Below, piece after piece: positions 32,396-41,817 of a stretch of 64,000 bases of DNA. A program made the position numbers and the translations under genes. The notes beneath the pieces were generated by a model, which worked only from the letters and a program-made list of their open reading frames with translations, was not told the origin of the DNA and made no database searches. The stretch is from Phytophthora colocasiae. Its lineage: Eukaryota; Oomycota; Peronosporomycetes; Peronosporales; Peronosporaceae. The stretch lies in assembly GCA_018806915.1 (NCBI GenBank), contig JAGKQI010000090.1:1426001-1490000 (forward strand), written 5' to 3'. Positions within the stretch are counted from its first letter, which is position 1; each line of letters opens with the position of its first letter.

Positions 32396-33034
32396 GTCGG
32401 CTTGCTTAAGCCATATCGGGACCCCGCGGGGGTGAGCGCGGAGGCGCTGGCACCGACGACACGTGCCCAGGCTGCGTCATCTGCAGCAGCAACGTCACCT
32501 GACCTCGCAACTCAGCGAGCTGAAGCCCCTGCTGGTGCAGGCGAGCAGTCAGGGACTGAGGACCTTCGAGCCAAGCCATCCGGCTTTCAATCTCCTCCAT
32601 GTCATGAGCGAGACGGGCATGCGAATGCCAAACACTCTCGACGTTCCCTTGAAGGGACTGAGTCTGACTCCGGAGAGTACCGATCGAGTGATCGAGTTGG
32701 TACCAGGCGCGATGCGACAAATAGCGCTCGTCACACTCATCGAGTACGGCGTTCCGCATCGAATCGGCCTCCTCCGCCGTTGCTCGATGAGCAGGGGACT
32801 CCCCACTACCACGTGGAGCGCCTGATGGCGCGGCGTCGCCACCGTAGTCAAAACCAGTATCTGGTGAAGTGGCGTGGATATCCTCATTCCCAAAACTCGT
32901 GGGAGTTTGAAGGGTCCCTGAGGCAGGACTGCCCTGACGTCGTGGACGCTTTTGATCGCGAAGATCGGGGGCGCCCGAAGGGCTCGAGGTCGACCACTTC
33001 GAAAGCCGACACCCGCTTCTCACCACTAGTGTGA
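32396..33034 (+). pseudogene. Gy-C Pol C-terminus with chromodomain, detached by inversion
   Basis: Resumes pol with LLKPYRDPAGVSAEALAPTT, then a disordered linker and a chromodomain (HVERLMARRRHRSQNQYLVK; WRGYPHSQNSWEFE) and a short tail to 33034. Chromodomains in such elements direct integration to modified histones. The whole region is overlapped on the other strand by the antisense gene, whose stop (32408-32406) lies inside the LLKPY codons. Confidence 0.82.
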
Positions 33035-34233
33035 GAAGCTGACGGACAGCAGCCGAGCTCAGGCTCTGGTCCGTGGCTGGCACAGCCAGCGAGTCTCCCT
33101 CGGAGACTGAAGGAGCATCCTGCGAAGCAGGGATGAGTGGCCTGAGAGGCGGGAGCCACTGCCGTCGTGTGACGAGGAAAGCGGCCGGGCCGCACGCGTA
33201 TCTTCGCGTACTGGAAGAGTAGACCTCGGGCGAGGCGGACGTCCACCTCGGCGCAGCTCTCCATGAGCCGGTCAAACGACGCGAGCTTCCGTGAAGCCTC
33301 GGCCCAGGTGGCCACATGGACCATGTAGTCCCGGGTGGTCTCTCCGGTTTGGAGCAGGAGTGGATAAGTCCTCATCTGAGGCACAGACTCCCGTCGCCGT
33401 TGCTTATCTAAGCGTTGCCGATACTCGGCGAGTGTGCACACCTGCGGGGTCAGGAAACGCTCATGGAGCCCCTGTCGCTGCTGAGTCTCAGCCACCGTAC
33501 GTGGAGGATTGCCTATGGCGTAACCATGCAGGTTTGGCTGCGCCATCAACTGCTTCACCTGCTCGGCAGGGTCGCGAGGCTCGAAGCCGTAGTCGCGCCG
33601 CGACGAAGTCCCCACGATGTCCCGTTGGACCGGTCGACGTGACTCTGGAGCACCGCTCAGGGAAGCCTCCTGTGCCTCATCCAGAGGGTTGGTGATCGCG
33701 TCTTCGACTCCCTTGAGTGACTCTGGCTCATCGCGAGCAGGAAGCGGTGGTGCGTTGCGCAACGCGTTGAGCACGAAGGCTCGAAGGTCCCTCCGGGAAC
33801 GGATTGGGCTGCCGCAGCTGCCGAGGAATTGAGTACCGACGCGGATCGCGTGGAGAGCGCAGCTCAGATCGGGTCGTCCGAGGGCTCGCAGGAGCAGGAG
33901 ACGCATGGGCATCGCCCTGTTCGGACTCCTCGTAGTCCACTTCGACCTCGCCTTCCTCTGTAGGAGAGCGACGTGGGTCGCGCGTCGGCGACGCTGTCGT
34001 GTACTCGAAGGGTGAGCCACCGCTACCACTTGACGTCGGGCTGGCCTTGAACATCGCTCCGTAGCGAAGGCGAGACGCCGCGAAATACTCCGAATCGGAG
34101 AGCGTGAGAGGAGCCGAGGGCTCGGACCGGAAAGCGCTGAGGCGCTGGGGCGTAGACGCCTGGTCACTGGACACCTCAGGAGCGGTTGGCTCGCTGGGGA
34201 GAATTGGAGAATGAGCTCGTTGAGCCAGCGCAC
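32406..34233 (-). pseudogene. Gy-C antisense gene overlapping the chromodomain
   Basis: Opposite strand between the 3' LTR and pol. Plausible coding runs through three frames, each step +1: 34423-33760 (Ser/Pro rich, EEGEVEVDYEESEQ acidic motif), about 33800-33180 (DEPESLKGVEDAITNPLDEA; LPLLQTG-like; EVDVRLARGLLFQYAK) and 33190-32406 (QWLPPLRPLIPASQ; coiled coil HDMEEIESRMAWLEG to the TAA in pol). The true start is unclear; an ATG in the middle frame is at 34233. Frame steps could be introns, decay or real shifts. Same place, stop and acidic motif as the Gy-A antisense gene. No known function recognised. Confidence 0.55.
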
Positions 34234-34337
34234 CCGCGCACTCTCGTTGAGAGATTTCTTTTATCGGAAAGTTGCGGGTGACAGGCCTTGACAAGGCAGT
34301 TATGTCTACAGTTGTAGATACTCCGTATCCACGGTTT

Positions 34338-34349
34338 GGTGGGGGAGGG
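34338..34349 (+). other. Polypurine tract (Gy-C)
   Basis: GGTGGGGGAGGG immediately before the 3' LTR TGTAAC. Confidence 0.75.
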
Positions 34350-34761
34350 TGTAACGGGGTTACACGGCGCTGCGCGCCTTGGCTACAATAGGTGTGGTAT
34401 ACACCATCCAGGTCACAAGTCACAGATCCGTGTACAACACATAGTGTTTCTCACACGTCACATATGTAGCCAGTTGCTGGCTGTTAGCTCAGAGCCACAC
34501 ATTACATTTGATTAGGATTTAGTATGTTAGATACTAAATCCGTTACATTCAGGATTAGGGCAATAAAATAAATAAAAATCAGTTTGCATTTTACATAATT
34601 AGTGTTAGTTCCTTTATTATAGGGACACTGATTGTGAGAGTCCCGTATTTAGTGGACTACTTGGTTCTTGTATAGAACCGAAGGCTAGTGCCTTGCAAGC
34701 AGGACTCTACGAGTCAACCCAACTTCCTCTGTGCCGTGCACACCTACGCAGCCCCGCTGCA
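34350..34761 (+). repeat. Gy-C 3' LTR
   Basis: 412 bp, one base different from 26878-27289. Followed by the second AGATC target duplication, after which B1 pol resumes in frame. Confidence 0.93.
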
Positions 34762-36855
34762 AGATCAGACTATGCGGAGAGTCTTACTGTCAATGAAGCG
34801 GAATACCGTGGGCTCTTGCTAGGTCTTGGCATGATCGCACAGTTAGAACGCCGCCGTTTGGTCATTTGTGGCGATTCGAACCTAGTGATCCGACAAGTCC
34901 GGGGCGAGATCGACTGCAAGGCGCCAGGATTGACGTTACTGAAACAGAAGGTGCTAGATCACTTGCAGAATTGGGGAGATCATGAGCTAGTCCATGTGAA
35001 GAGAGACTGGAATGGGAGCGCAGACAGCTTGGCGAGTGCCGCGCTGCAGCGAGGAAGCGGGATCGAAGTCCACGATGAGACAGATCGATGCGATCTGATC
35101 ACCCTGAATCGGCTTAATGAGGTGTTGATCCCTCGAGTTGAAGATCGATCTGTGCAAGTGTCGGCAGTAGCCACGCGTGCAGCCCGAGCGCGACCCGATG
35201 CCGCCGTCCTGCGAGAGGAACTGATCCGGGAGATGCGAGTGGATCGGATCAGGCGAGCTCAGGACGAGGAGGTCTGGATCGCCGGACTAAAGAAGTACCT
35301 GGCTGGGCAGATCGCGGATCTTACTCGAGCCGAGTCTGGATCCTACGCCAAGATCGCTTCCGAGTACGAGGTAGATGAACAGGATCTGTTGTTTTATTGC
35401 CCACCAGGGCCGAGATCAAGAGGTGATCGCGACCGTCTGATGAGACTCGTGGTTCCAGAAACGCTACAGCAGGATGTCCTCCACCACTACCATACGACTC
35501 TGGAAGGGGGACATCAAGGGATCGGACGCACTTATCAGCGGATCCGAGATCATTTCCACTGGAGGGGATTATATCGGAGTGTGCAGCGATACGTAGGCGA
35601 GTGTGTAGACTGTGAGACCGGAAAGGGGAGACCCACGATCCGGGGCGAGTCACCTGGGAATCTGCAAGCTACATACCCATTCCAGATCATAGCGATGGAT
35701 CACATACCCTCTCTGCCCAGATCCAACAAAGGCAATACCGAACTGCTGATCTGGGTGGATCTGTTCACGGGATATGTGATCGCAAAGGCTAGTTCCTCCC
35801 GATCGGCTCAGACCGTCGCGGAATCTTATGAAGAATGCGTGTTCCGCAGATTTGGCGCTAGCGAGATGATCAGGCACGATCGAGAGCCGGGTTTCATGTC
35901 CGACTTCTTCAGATCGTTTAATAGGATCCTGGGGCAGCGACAACGGGCGACGATGGCCTACCGACCACAGGCCAATGGGACTGCGGAACGGATGGTGCAA
36001 ACGGCCACTAGGGCAATCAAGATGTATGTTCAAGATCTCGATCAAAAGGACTGGGATGAATATGCGGAGAGATTGACTTTCGCCATTAATACGGCTCACG
36101 ATCGGGTTCGGGGAGATACCCCTCATTACCTGGTACATGGATGGGATCCGAGATCGACGTTGGAGGCAACGATCCCGATCGGATCGACCAGACGCCACGA
36201 TCGCGATCCAAGACGGTGGAGGTATCGGGTTCAGAGATACTACCAGCAGTCGCGAGAGCAGGTCAACGCTAGACTACGAGAGGCGATTGCAGATCGAGCC
36301 GATCGGCACAATGAGGATGTCTATCCGCATCAGATCGAAGCTGGATCACGAGTTTGGCTATACCTAGATCGTGTGAAGGAAGGGTATGCCCGTAAACTCG
36401 CCCACCTTTGGCATGGCCCGTTCCGTGTTGCAGAGAAGCTCAATGAATTCACGATCAAGCTGGAGATCGCGGGCTCTGATTACCATATCTTTCCGGTGGT
36501 TCATGTTTCTAAGCTAAAGCTGGTACGGAATTTCCCAGATCGACCGCGGATCGAGTTGACGGTAGATGAAGCCGATCGGCTCGATTTCGATGAGATCCTC
36601 CTTCCGGAGGACAGTTGGGTTCCAGATCTGGATGCCGATGAGTACGAAGTCGAACGGATCTCGGACATGCGAAGTGGGAAACGAACTCGCTACGGCCGGA
36701 TCTATCGTGAGTTCCTGGTGCACTGGGTCGGTTATGATGAGCCAACGTGGGTCGACGAAGCTGATCTTAACTGTGGGGCCATATTGAGCGCGTTCCTACG
36801 TGACCACGCTAATCGGAACCGGTTCGGCGTGATGCAGTCGCATGAAGAGGTGTAA
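34762..36855 (+). CDS. pol: Gy-B1 Pol, C-terminal part: second RNase H, integrase, chromodomain
   Basis: Once one AGATC is removed the frame continues as KARSDYAESL. It holds the rest of the second RNase H (NEAEYRGLLLGLGMI; CGDSNLVIRQVRG; HVKRDWNGSADSLASA), then a linker, the integrase zinc domain (HHYHTTLEGGHQG; CVDCETGKG), catalytic D,D,E (MDHIPSLPRS; RHDREPGFMSD; NGTAERMVQ), the C-terminal GPY-like region (AHLWHGPFRVAEK; VVHVSKLKLV) and a chromodomain (YEVERISDMR; REFLVHWVGYDEPTWVDEA). It is intact to TAA at 36853-36855, about 698 residues. GATC density here was about 39 per kb over 360 nt. Confidence 0.92.
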   Translation, partial: RSDYAESLTVNEAEYRGLLLGLGMIAQLERRRLVICGDSNLVIRQVRGEIDCKAPGLTLLKQKVLDHLQNWGDHELVHVKRDWNGSADSLASAALQRGSGIEVHDETDRCDLITLNRLNEVLIPRVEDRSVQVSAVATRAARARPDAAVLREELIREMRVDRIRRAQDEEVWIAGLKKYLAGQIADLTRAESGSYAKIASEYEVDEQDLLFYCPPGPRSRGDRDRLMRLVVPETLQQDVLHHYHTTLEGGHQGIGRTYQRIRDHFHWRGLYRSVQRYVGECVDCETGKGRPTIRGESPGNLQATYPFQIIAMDHIPSLPRSNKGNTELLIWVDLFTGYVIAKASSSRSAQTVAESYEECVFRRFGASEMIRHDREPGFMSDFFRSFNRILGQRQRATMAYRPQANGTAERMVQTATRAIKMYVQDLDQKDWDEYAERLTFAINTAHDRVRGDTPHYLVHGWDPRSTLEATIPIGSTRRHDRDPRRWRYRVQRYYQQSREQVNARLREAIADRADRHNEDVYPHQIEAGSRVWLYLDRVKEGYARKLAHLWHGPFRVAEKLNEFTIKLEIAGSDYHIFPVVHVSKLKLVRNFPDRPRIELTVDEADRLDFDEILLPEDSWVPDLDADEYEVERISDMRSGKRTRYGRIYREFLVHWVGYDEPTWVDEADLNCGAILSAFLRDHANRNRFGVMQSHEEV

Positions 36856-37207
36856 GGAGAGTCAGGCGAGGTGACAGGGTTGCCTCGCCGTGATCGAGGA
36901 AGCTGATGTGGAGGAGAATCCAGATCAGAGCGAGAGTTTTATATTTGTGTATATGCATGTGCGTAGGGAATTTGACGGTGGAAGATGGTGATCCGGGATG
37001 TCGAGATGGAGATGAAAGGGGATCACATTCCTAAAATGATAGAGTACGATGGAATGACGGTGAGAATGGAGATTACGGATTACGAGTGGAGATTATGAGA
37101 ATTACGAATGGAGATGGAAGAATGTAGAACGGCCCTGGAAGGGGTTCCGAATCCGAACTCGGGGAGAAGCCCCGAGCCTTGCTGCAAGTGATCGAAGTTC
37201 GCACGAC
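36856..37207. other. Convergent intergenic region of B1
   Basis: Between the pol stop and the stop of the antisense gene. It is A/G rich with repeated ggagat/gagatta motifs (36990-37115). No ORF. Little similarity by eye to the matching region of B2 and B3, marking the start of the diverged 3' part of B1. Confidence 0.55.
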
Positions 37208-40012
37208 TTACGGAGAAGCGGCCCCAGCGGGAGGAGGATTGAACTTGCCGATAAGTCGGGGAATCCTGGTAGCGGGATGGTTGACCGGGTCTTGCCGATA
37301 CTGGTTACGCCACGGATCCGCCTCGTCACACTCCTCCAGAGCCTCGATCAGGTTCGCCGGCTCTGGGACGTTCGCGTTGGGATCCGACAGGTTGGCACGC
37401 CGAGAGACCACGCCGGGATACCAACGAACCACATCCACCGACGGAATGGGGAGGTGAAGGAAGAACGGATCCAGCAGGATGTCGAGATCGAACCACTGAT
37501 CGCGCATTATGGCGGGGAAGGAGGCGAGGAATTGGCGCCAAGCAGACCCAGCCCGACTCCGCCGGGCCTTGCGAGCAACATAATACCGCTGCAGTTCAAG
37601 ATCCGCATCCTGCATGGCAGAGGTGATCTCAAAGTTGTGGGTGGCCTCCCAAAATGCTTGACGGTGCCGTTCCTCCAGAACGCGATAGGTGGCGGCCACG
37701 GCCGCGAGGGGTGTTCCCTCCCTCTCATGCAGATCGAGGTCGAACGTAAGGGGACCCGGGTTCGCGAAGTCGTTCCACGGCTCCAGAGCCAGCAGATCAA
37801 GCACGTTCACGCCCGTGATTAACTCGTGGAGGTATTCGGTGCGGGGGGTCGGTGCAGGCCCAGCCTGTATCTGGGAAGGGAACAGCCAACCCGAAGGGAT
37901 CAACAACCGTTTTCCCAGAGAATTGGCGATCAGACCCACGATCGAATACTGCCCGATCACCTGCGGATCCCACGGCACGATGTCAGCGGCCGCGAAGGTA
38001 CGCTGCCGATCGTACCCTGGAATGAAAGAGGCGACCGGGAACAGGGGTGGTCGGAGCCCGGGGGGCGAGGAACCGCCGGAAGGAGGTGGCGGTGGTGACG
38101 GGGAACCCGGAGGCGATCCTGGAGACGGCGGACCTGATCCATCTGGAGATGGGCTTGAGCCGTCCGGAGACCCCGATCCACGGGTGCCAGAAGGTCCGGC
38201 TCTCGGAACCTGACCGGACTCGCGCCGGTGCGTCGAGATAGACCGTTGGCGGCTCATGCGTAGAACATCGTCCTCCTCGGAGTCCTCCGCCTCGTTGGAA
38301 CGTTCCGATTCAGCCTCAGAACTAGTTCCATTGCTGGGTTCTGGACTCTCGTCCTCTTCGGACGGCGATGAGAATGGGTGCTGGGGATCGTAGTCGGAGT
38401 CTTCCTCTTCCTCGTCCTGCGAATCACCATCGTCGGGGAGCGATCCGGGCTGATCCGTCGATGCCGGGGTCGGATCAGGGGCTGGAGTGTCGGTTTCCTC
38501 CCCTCCGGCTTGCCCAGAAGCTTGATCCGCCAACAGATCCAGCGGACTCGCCGTTGATCCTGCCGGGGTCGGGACCACCGTGGGTGTGACAGGCTGGGTT
38601 GACCCGGGAGCTTCGGTAGCTGCAGGTTTTAGATCACGGGGAGCTGAGGTGCTCCGAGCCGGACGCTTGCGTGAGGAAGGAGGAACGGCCGGGGAAGCGG
38701 AGGCGCTTCGAGATCTTTTGGTGGCACGAGCCGCCCGTCGATCCGCGATCCACGAGGACAACCGAGCAGAGGAATCCTCGGCGTGGTGCAGCTGTTGTTC
38801 GGCTTCGGCATAATCAGCGTCCAGCTCTTGGTGAGCCTGTCGAAGCTCCGCGTTCTGTCGCTGGAGTTGGTCGAGTTCCTGTGTCGCCGCATCCCGGGCG
38901 GAACGAGCCACGTCAAGGTCTGCGAGGGCAGACAAACGATCTTGGGTGGCATCGTCCAGGTCGACCTGGATTCGATCACGGTCTACCGTTACTCGATTGA
39001 GATCTTGCACCGCCTCATCCCGGTCGAGGCGGGCCTGATCCAGGTCTGCGACGGCCTGATCCCGCTCGGCAATGGCGGCACGATGCTGGACGGAGAGCTG
39101 GTCCCGGTCGTGCTGGATTATCTCCAGATTTCCCAAGGCGTCTGCCAGATCTTGCTCCAGGCTGGATACGGCGGCGGCATCGGCGGTTGCACCCAGAGGC
39201 GGAGCGCGAGAATCCGGGGCGGATACGTCCTCCAAGGCGAGATGTGCCCGAGCCAGTTCAACCTGGTGATCCTCTGCCTCGCGTTCCAGATACGCGACTT
39301 CGGCTCGAGCGGCGAGCAACTCCGCTTGGGTCCGCGTCAACTCCAACCTCAACCGAGCTTCCTCTGCCGTCGGGCGAGTCTGATCAGCAGGCATGGCCAT
39401 AGCCGCTTGTGGACCTTGGGAGGAATCGTTCCTCTGCCAGCGATCAAGGCTACGCTGAGTGAGGGTCAGGTCATGGCGCACGGCGGCGAGCTCCCGTTCG
39501 CGATCCTGAAGCTCATCCCGGAGTTCAATCTCCGTCTCCCCGGCTATGCGAAGTTCGGCCAGCCGGAAGTCGAGATCCTCGAGCGCAGAGTCTAGCCGCG
39601 CCTGGATCCGGGCCAGTCGCTGCTCAGACTCCCGTCGTTCGGCGTCGTGCTGGGCCCGCTGATCCTGCAAGGCGGCGATCGCGTCCCCACCGATAGCATC
39701 TCCGGTTCCCGATCGCAGATGAGCGATTTCGGCGTTCAGCCGCAAAATCTCCTCCGCTTGGTCGTCCCGGAAGCGCTCCATATCCTCCATGTCGGATCGC
39801 AACCGGCGAACGGTGTCGTCCAGGTGGTCCCGATCGCGACTCAAGGTCTCGCGTATCCGTTGGCTATGGGCCAGCCTCGCTTGCAAGGTGACCAGCTCAG
39901 GGTTTACCCCGGGGGTTGAGAAGCGGGAGGCCGTGGATCGGGCGGATCGGATCGAGTGCTCGCTCGAGGGCGTTCTCGGCGTCAAGGGGGGCGAGGAAGG
40001 CGGATCGGACAT
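37208..40012 (-). CDS. Gy-B1 antisense coiled-coil protein (intact)
   Basis: ATG at 40012-40010 (MSDPPSSPPLTPRTPSS) chosen by alignment with the B3 start; an upstream frame extension begins at 40096. 935 residues, no frame break. Order: Ser/Pro N-terminus, long coiled coil (about res 55-450, heptad-like QARLAHSQRIRETLSRDRDH), basic NLS-like patch (ATKRSRSASASP; SSRKRPARS), acidic stretch (DDGDSQDEEEEDSDYD), Pro/Gly/Ser-rich linker and a conserved C-terminal domain of about 270 residues (SFIPGYDRQRTFAAADIVPW; WYPGVVSRRANLSDP; IPRLIGKFNPP). The start lies about 100 nt from the 3' LTR, so an antisense promoter there is likely. No known domain recognised. Confidence 0.8.
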   Translation of the reverse strand: MSDPPSSPPLTPRTPSSEHSIRSARSTASRFSTPGVNPELVTLQARLAHSQRIRETLSRDRDHLDDTVRRLRSDMEDMERFRDDQAEEILRLNAEIAHLRSGTGDAIGGDAIAALQDQRAQHDAERRESEQRLARIQARLDSALEDLDFRLAELRIAGETEIELRDELQDRERELAAVRHDLTLTQRSLDRWQRNDSSQGPQAAMAMPADQTRPTAEEARLRLELTRTQAELLAARAEVAYLEREAEDHQVELARAHLALEDVSAPDSRAPPLGATADAAAVSSLEQDLADALGNLEIIQHDRDQLSVQHRAAIAERDQAVADLDQARLDRDEAVQDLNRVTVDRDRIQVDLDDATQDRLSALADLDVARSARDAATQELDQLQRQNAELRQAHQELDADYAEAEQQLHHAEDSSARLSSWIADRRAARATKRSRSASASPAVPPSSRKRPARSTSAPRDLKPAATEAPGSTQPVTPTVVPTPAGSTASPLDLLADQASGQAGGEETDTPAPDPTPASTDQPGSLPDDGDSQDEEEEDSDYDPQHPFSSPSEEDESPEPSNGTSSEAESERSNEAEDSEEDDVLRMSRQRSISTHRRESGQVPRAGPSGTRGSGSPDGSSPSPDGSGPPSPGSPPGSPSPPPPPSGGSSPPGLRPPLFPVASFIPGYDRQRTFAAADIVPWDPQVIGQYSIVGLIANSLGKRLLIPSGWLFPSQIQAGPAPTPRTEYLHELITGVNVLDLLALEPWNDFANPGPLTFDLDLHEREGTPLAAVAATYRVLEERHRQAFWEATHNFEITSAMQDADLELQRYYVARKARRSRAGSAWRQFLASFPAIMRDQWFDLDILLDPFFLHLPIPSVDVVRWYPGVVSRRANLSDPNANVPEPANLIEALEECDEADPWRNQYRQDPVNHPATRIPRLIGKFNPPPAGAASP

Positions 40013-40103
40013 TTCGAGAGAGAGGTGGCGCTTGAACGACTTGTGGTCCAGGTGGTGAATGTGGAAATAAACCCGAAGTGAGCTGCGGCAGCTCAACTTA
40101 CGT

Positions 40104-40115
40104 GCTGGGGGCGGA
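40104..40115 (+). other. Polypurine tract (Gy-B1)
   Basis: GCTGGGGGCGGA directly before the 3' LTR, shared with B2 and B3. It would lie in the 5' leader of the antisense gene on the other strand. Confidence 0.78.
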
Positions 40116-41536
40116 TGTGGTGAAGCGGACGAAAAATTTTTTTCCCGGAGAGGCGATGTCAGCCACGAACCCGAATAGAGTCGGAACGAGCGACAAGGGG
40201 GACCTGTGATCGCCAGATCTGGGTCGAATCAGACGAAGGTACGATGGGTCCCGCCGGGAACAGGCAACGGAGACACCGGCGAAGAAGCAGGTGGAGCGGT
40301 GTTCGTGGGTGATCCGAATCCTGCCGTGGTGTTCGTGGGTGATCCGAATCCTGCCGGAGGAAGAATGGGGAAATCAAGGATGTTCTCGCGCGATCAATGA
40401 TGACGGGGCCCCAAGCGAGCATGATCAGCTTACCCTGGCGCCCCGAAACCTCTAACGGCACGATCCAACTTCCCCGGGCGGCGACGAAGCGAGATCACGC
40501 AAGATCGCGCAATGATCCTCTCCCGTATAAGTACGAGATCAGCTCCGGATCAAGGTCAACCCCAGGCGCGACGCAGACTCTTCTTGTGGCCTGATCAGGA
40601 TTCTTTGAAGGATCACCAAGCGGGATCAGGCAGCGATCAAGCTTCGGTTAAGTACGAGATCAAGCTTCGGTTAAGTACGAGATCAAGCTTCGGTTAAGTG
40701 CGAGATCAAGCTTCGGTTAAGTGCGAGATCAAGCTTCGGTTAAGTACGATATCAAGCTTCGGTTAAGTGCGAGATCAAGCTTCGGTTAAGTACGGAATCG
40801 GCTCAAGATCAGGGTTAGGGGAATCAAGCTAGGGATCAGCTCTGTAGCCAGTGTCGTGTGATCGTAGGATAGTAAATCAGGATGGGATTAGTAGGCATAG
40901 GAATAACCATAAGGAGACTCGAATTTGCCCTGAACCACTCAAGTGTCTTCGCTACGCCTGGAACCGGGAACTACATTGGCCCTACAAGCGTCAGGAAGGT
41001 AAGGATACGTGACCTAGTATAGCGGTTAAGTCTGGATAATATATTGGCCAGCTTTGCCCTATCTAGTGAACTATCCTTTAAGTGCATACATCGGATCGGA
41101 AGGAATTGGTTGTTTAGCCTAAGGATCCCGTCGAATCTCGCCCCCTCAAGACCCCCGCTATCGGAAGCGGAAAACAACGAAAGGAAGGGACTGAATCCCG
41201 AACATTGGACTATTGGAAGACCTGGATCAAGAACCAGGCACCCGGATCAAGGCTCGAGAACTCGCCTACGACCGGGATCAAGTACCCCGAGGTGGAGTGA
41301 AGAACTTCCACGCCGCCTCAAACCCCTGCGTCACCCAAGACCTTCTTCTCGTCCCAAGACATCTTCAGAAGTTACCTGGAAGAGCGTAACCCGCCTACCG
41401 ACGGGTACACAAGGTGAACACTACACGCAACAAGATCACGGATCATCGGGGGACCCCCTCCGTTAGTCGGTGTCTGGGCGCAAGTGGCGATCGCGATCGG
41501 CCTCAACCAGATTTTGGCCAGATCCGCTCTACCACA
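40116..41536 (+). repeat. Gy-B1 3' LTR
   Basis: 1421 bp, TGTGGT...ACCACA, followed by the TACT duplication. Near-identical to 5986-7334 apart from three extra 23-bp units and single-base changes. Confidence 0.92.
40635..40795 (+). repeat. 23-bp tandem repeat in B1 3' LTR (7 units)
   Basis: Seven units of the GATC/AAGCTT repeat also present in four copies at 6505-6596. Confidence 0.92.
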
Positions 41537-41798
41537 TACTCTCGAGGAAGCGATCAGCCTTGCGATGCAAGAGGAGTTTAGCCGGCGTCAAGCTAAACTC
41601 CATGCGAACGCGCCGAAGCCGGCGCGTCCTGTTGTGAAGACGGGAGGTCCGGAACCTATGGACCTCTCGAGTGCTACGACTGCTGGTCAACAGCAGCGTA
41701 GGAACAGCAAGGTTCGATGTTACAAGTGTAGTAACATCGGTCACTATGCACGCGAGTGCATGGCGGGCGGGCGTTCAAAAAACGCCAAGGACCAGTAG
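41537..41798 (+). CDS. gag: Gy-A Gag, C-terminal part
   Basis: After removing B1 and one TACT the Gag frame continues as TLEEAISLAMQEEFSRRQAK through the [15 protein letters not shown] linker to the zinc knuckle [14 protein letters not shown] and TAG 41796-41798. The protein joins 5266-5985 without a frame break, so Gy-A Gag was intact when B1 inserted. Confidence 0.88.
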
Positions 41799-41817
41799 GC
41801 GCGGGGCGTCTTACTGG
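41777..41817 (+). promoter_or_regulatory. Probable -1 frameshift site, gag-protease (Gy-A)
   Basis: AAAAAAC at 41777-41783 in the Gag frame, 8-nt spacer, stem 41792-41797 with 41812-41817, Gag TAG inside the stem. Identical in design to 375-415. Confidence 0.82.

Larger units (their letters stand above)
26878..34761 (+). mobile_element. Gy-C: young chromodomain Ty3/Gypsy element
   Basis: 7884 bp with the 5-bp target duplication AGATC (26873-26877, 34762-34766) inside B1 pol. The 412-bp LTRs differ by one base by eye (T/G in gttatatac/gttagatac), so insertion is recent. Order: gag, protease, RT, RNase H, integrase start, inverted integrase segment, chromodomain, antisense gene, PPT, LTR. Gag frameshifts and the internal inversion make this copy defective. 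Its LTR shares TGTAACGGGGTTACAC with Gy-A. Confidence 0.93.
5986..41536 (+). mobile_element. Gy-B1: GATC-rich dual-RNase-H Ty3/Gypsy element
   Basis: LTRs 5986-7334 and 40116-41536, 4-bp target duplication TACT inside Gy-A gag. Own parts are 5986-9310, 23205-26877 and 34762-41536; the rest is B2 and Gy-C. It carries gag, protease, RT, RNase H, a second RNase H, integrase, chromodomain and a 935-aa antisense ORF. Defects apart from the two insertions: a nonsense codon in gag (9144-9146) and loss of the Gag zinc knuckles. pol is otherwise open. GATC is far above chance across LTR, coding and antisense parts. Confidence 0.92.

Noticed and set aside
38783..39595. 270-codon plus-strand ORF in B1 opposite the coiled-coil gene
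   Set aside because: The heptad pattern, NLS and homology to B2/B3 lie on the minus strand; the plus frame has no homologue in B2/B3.
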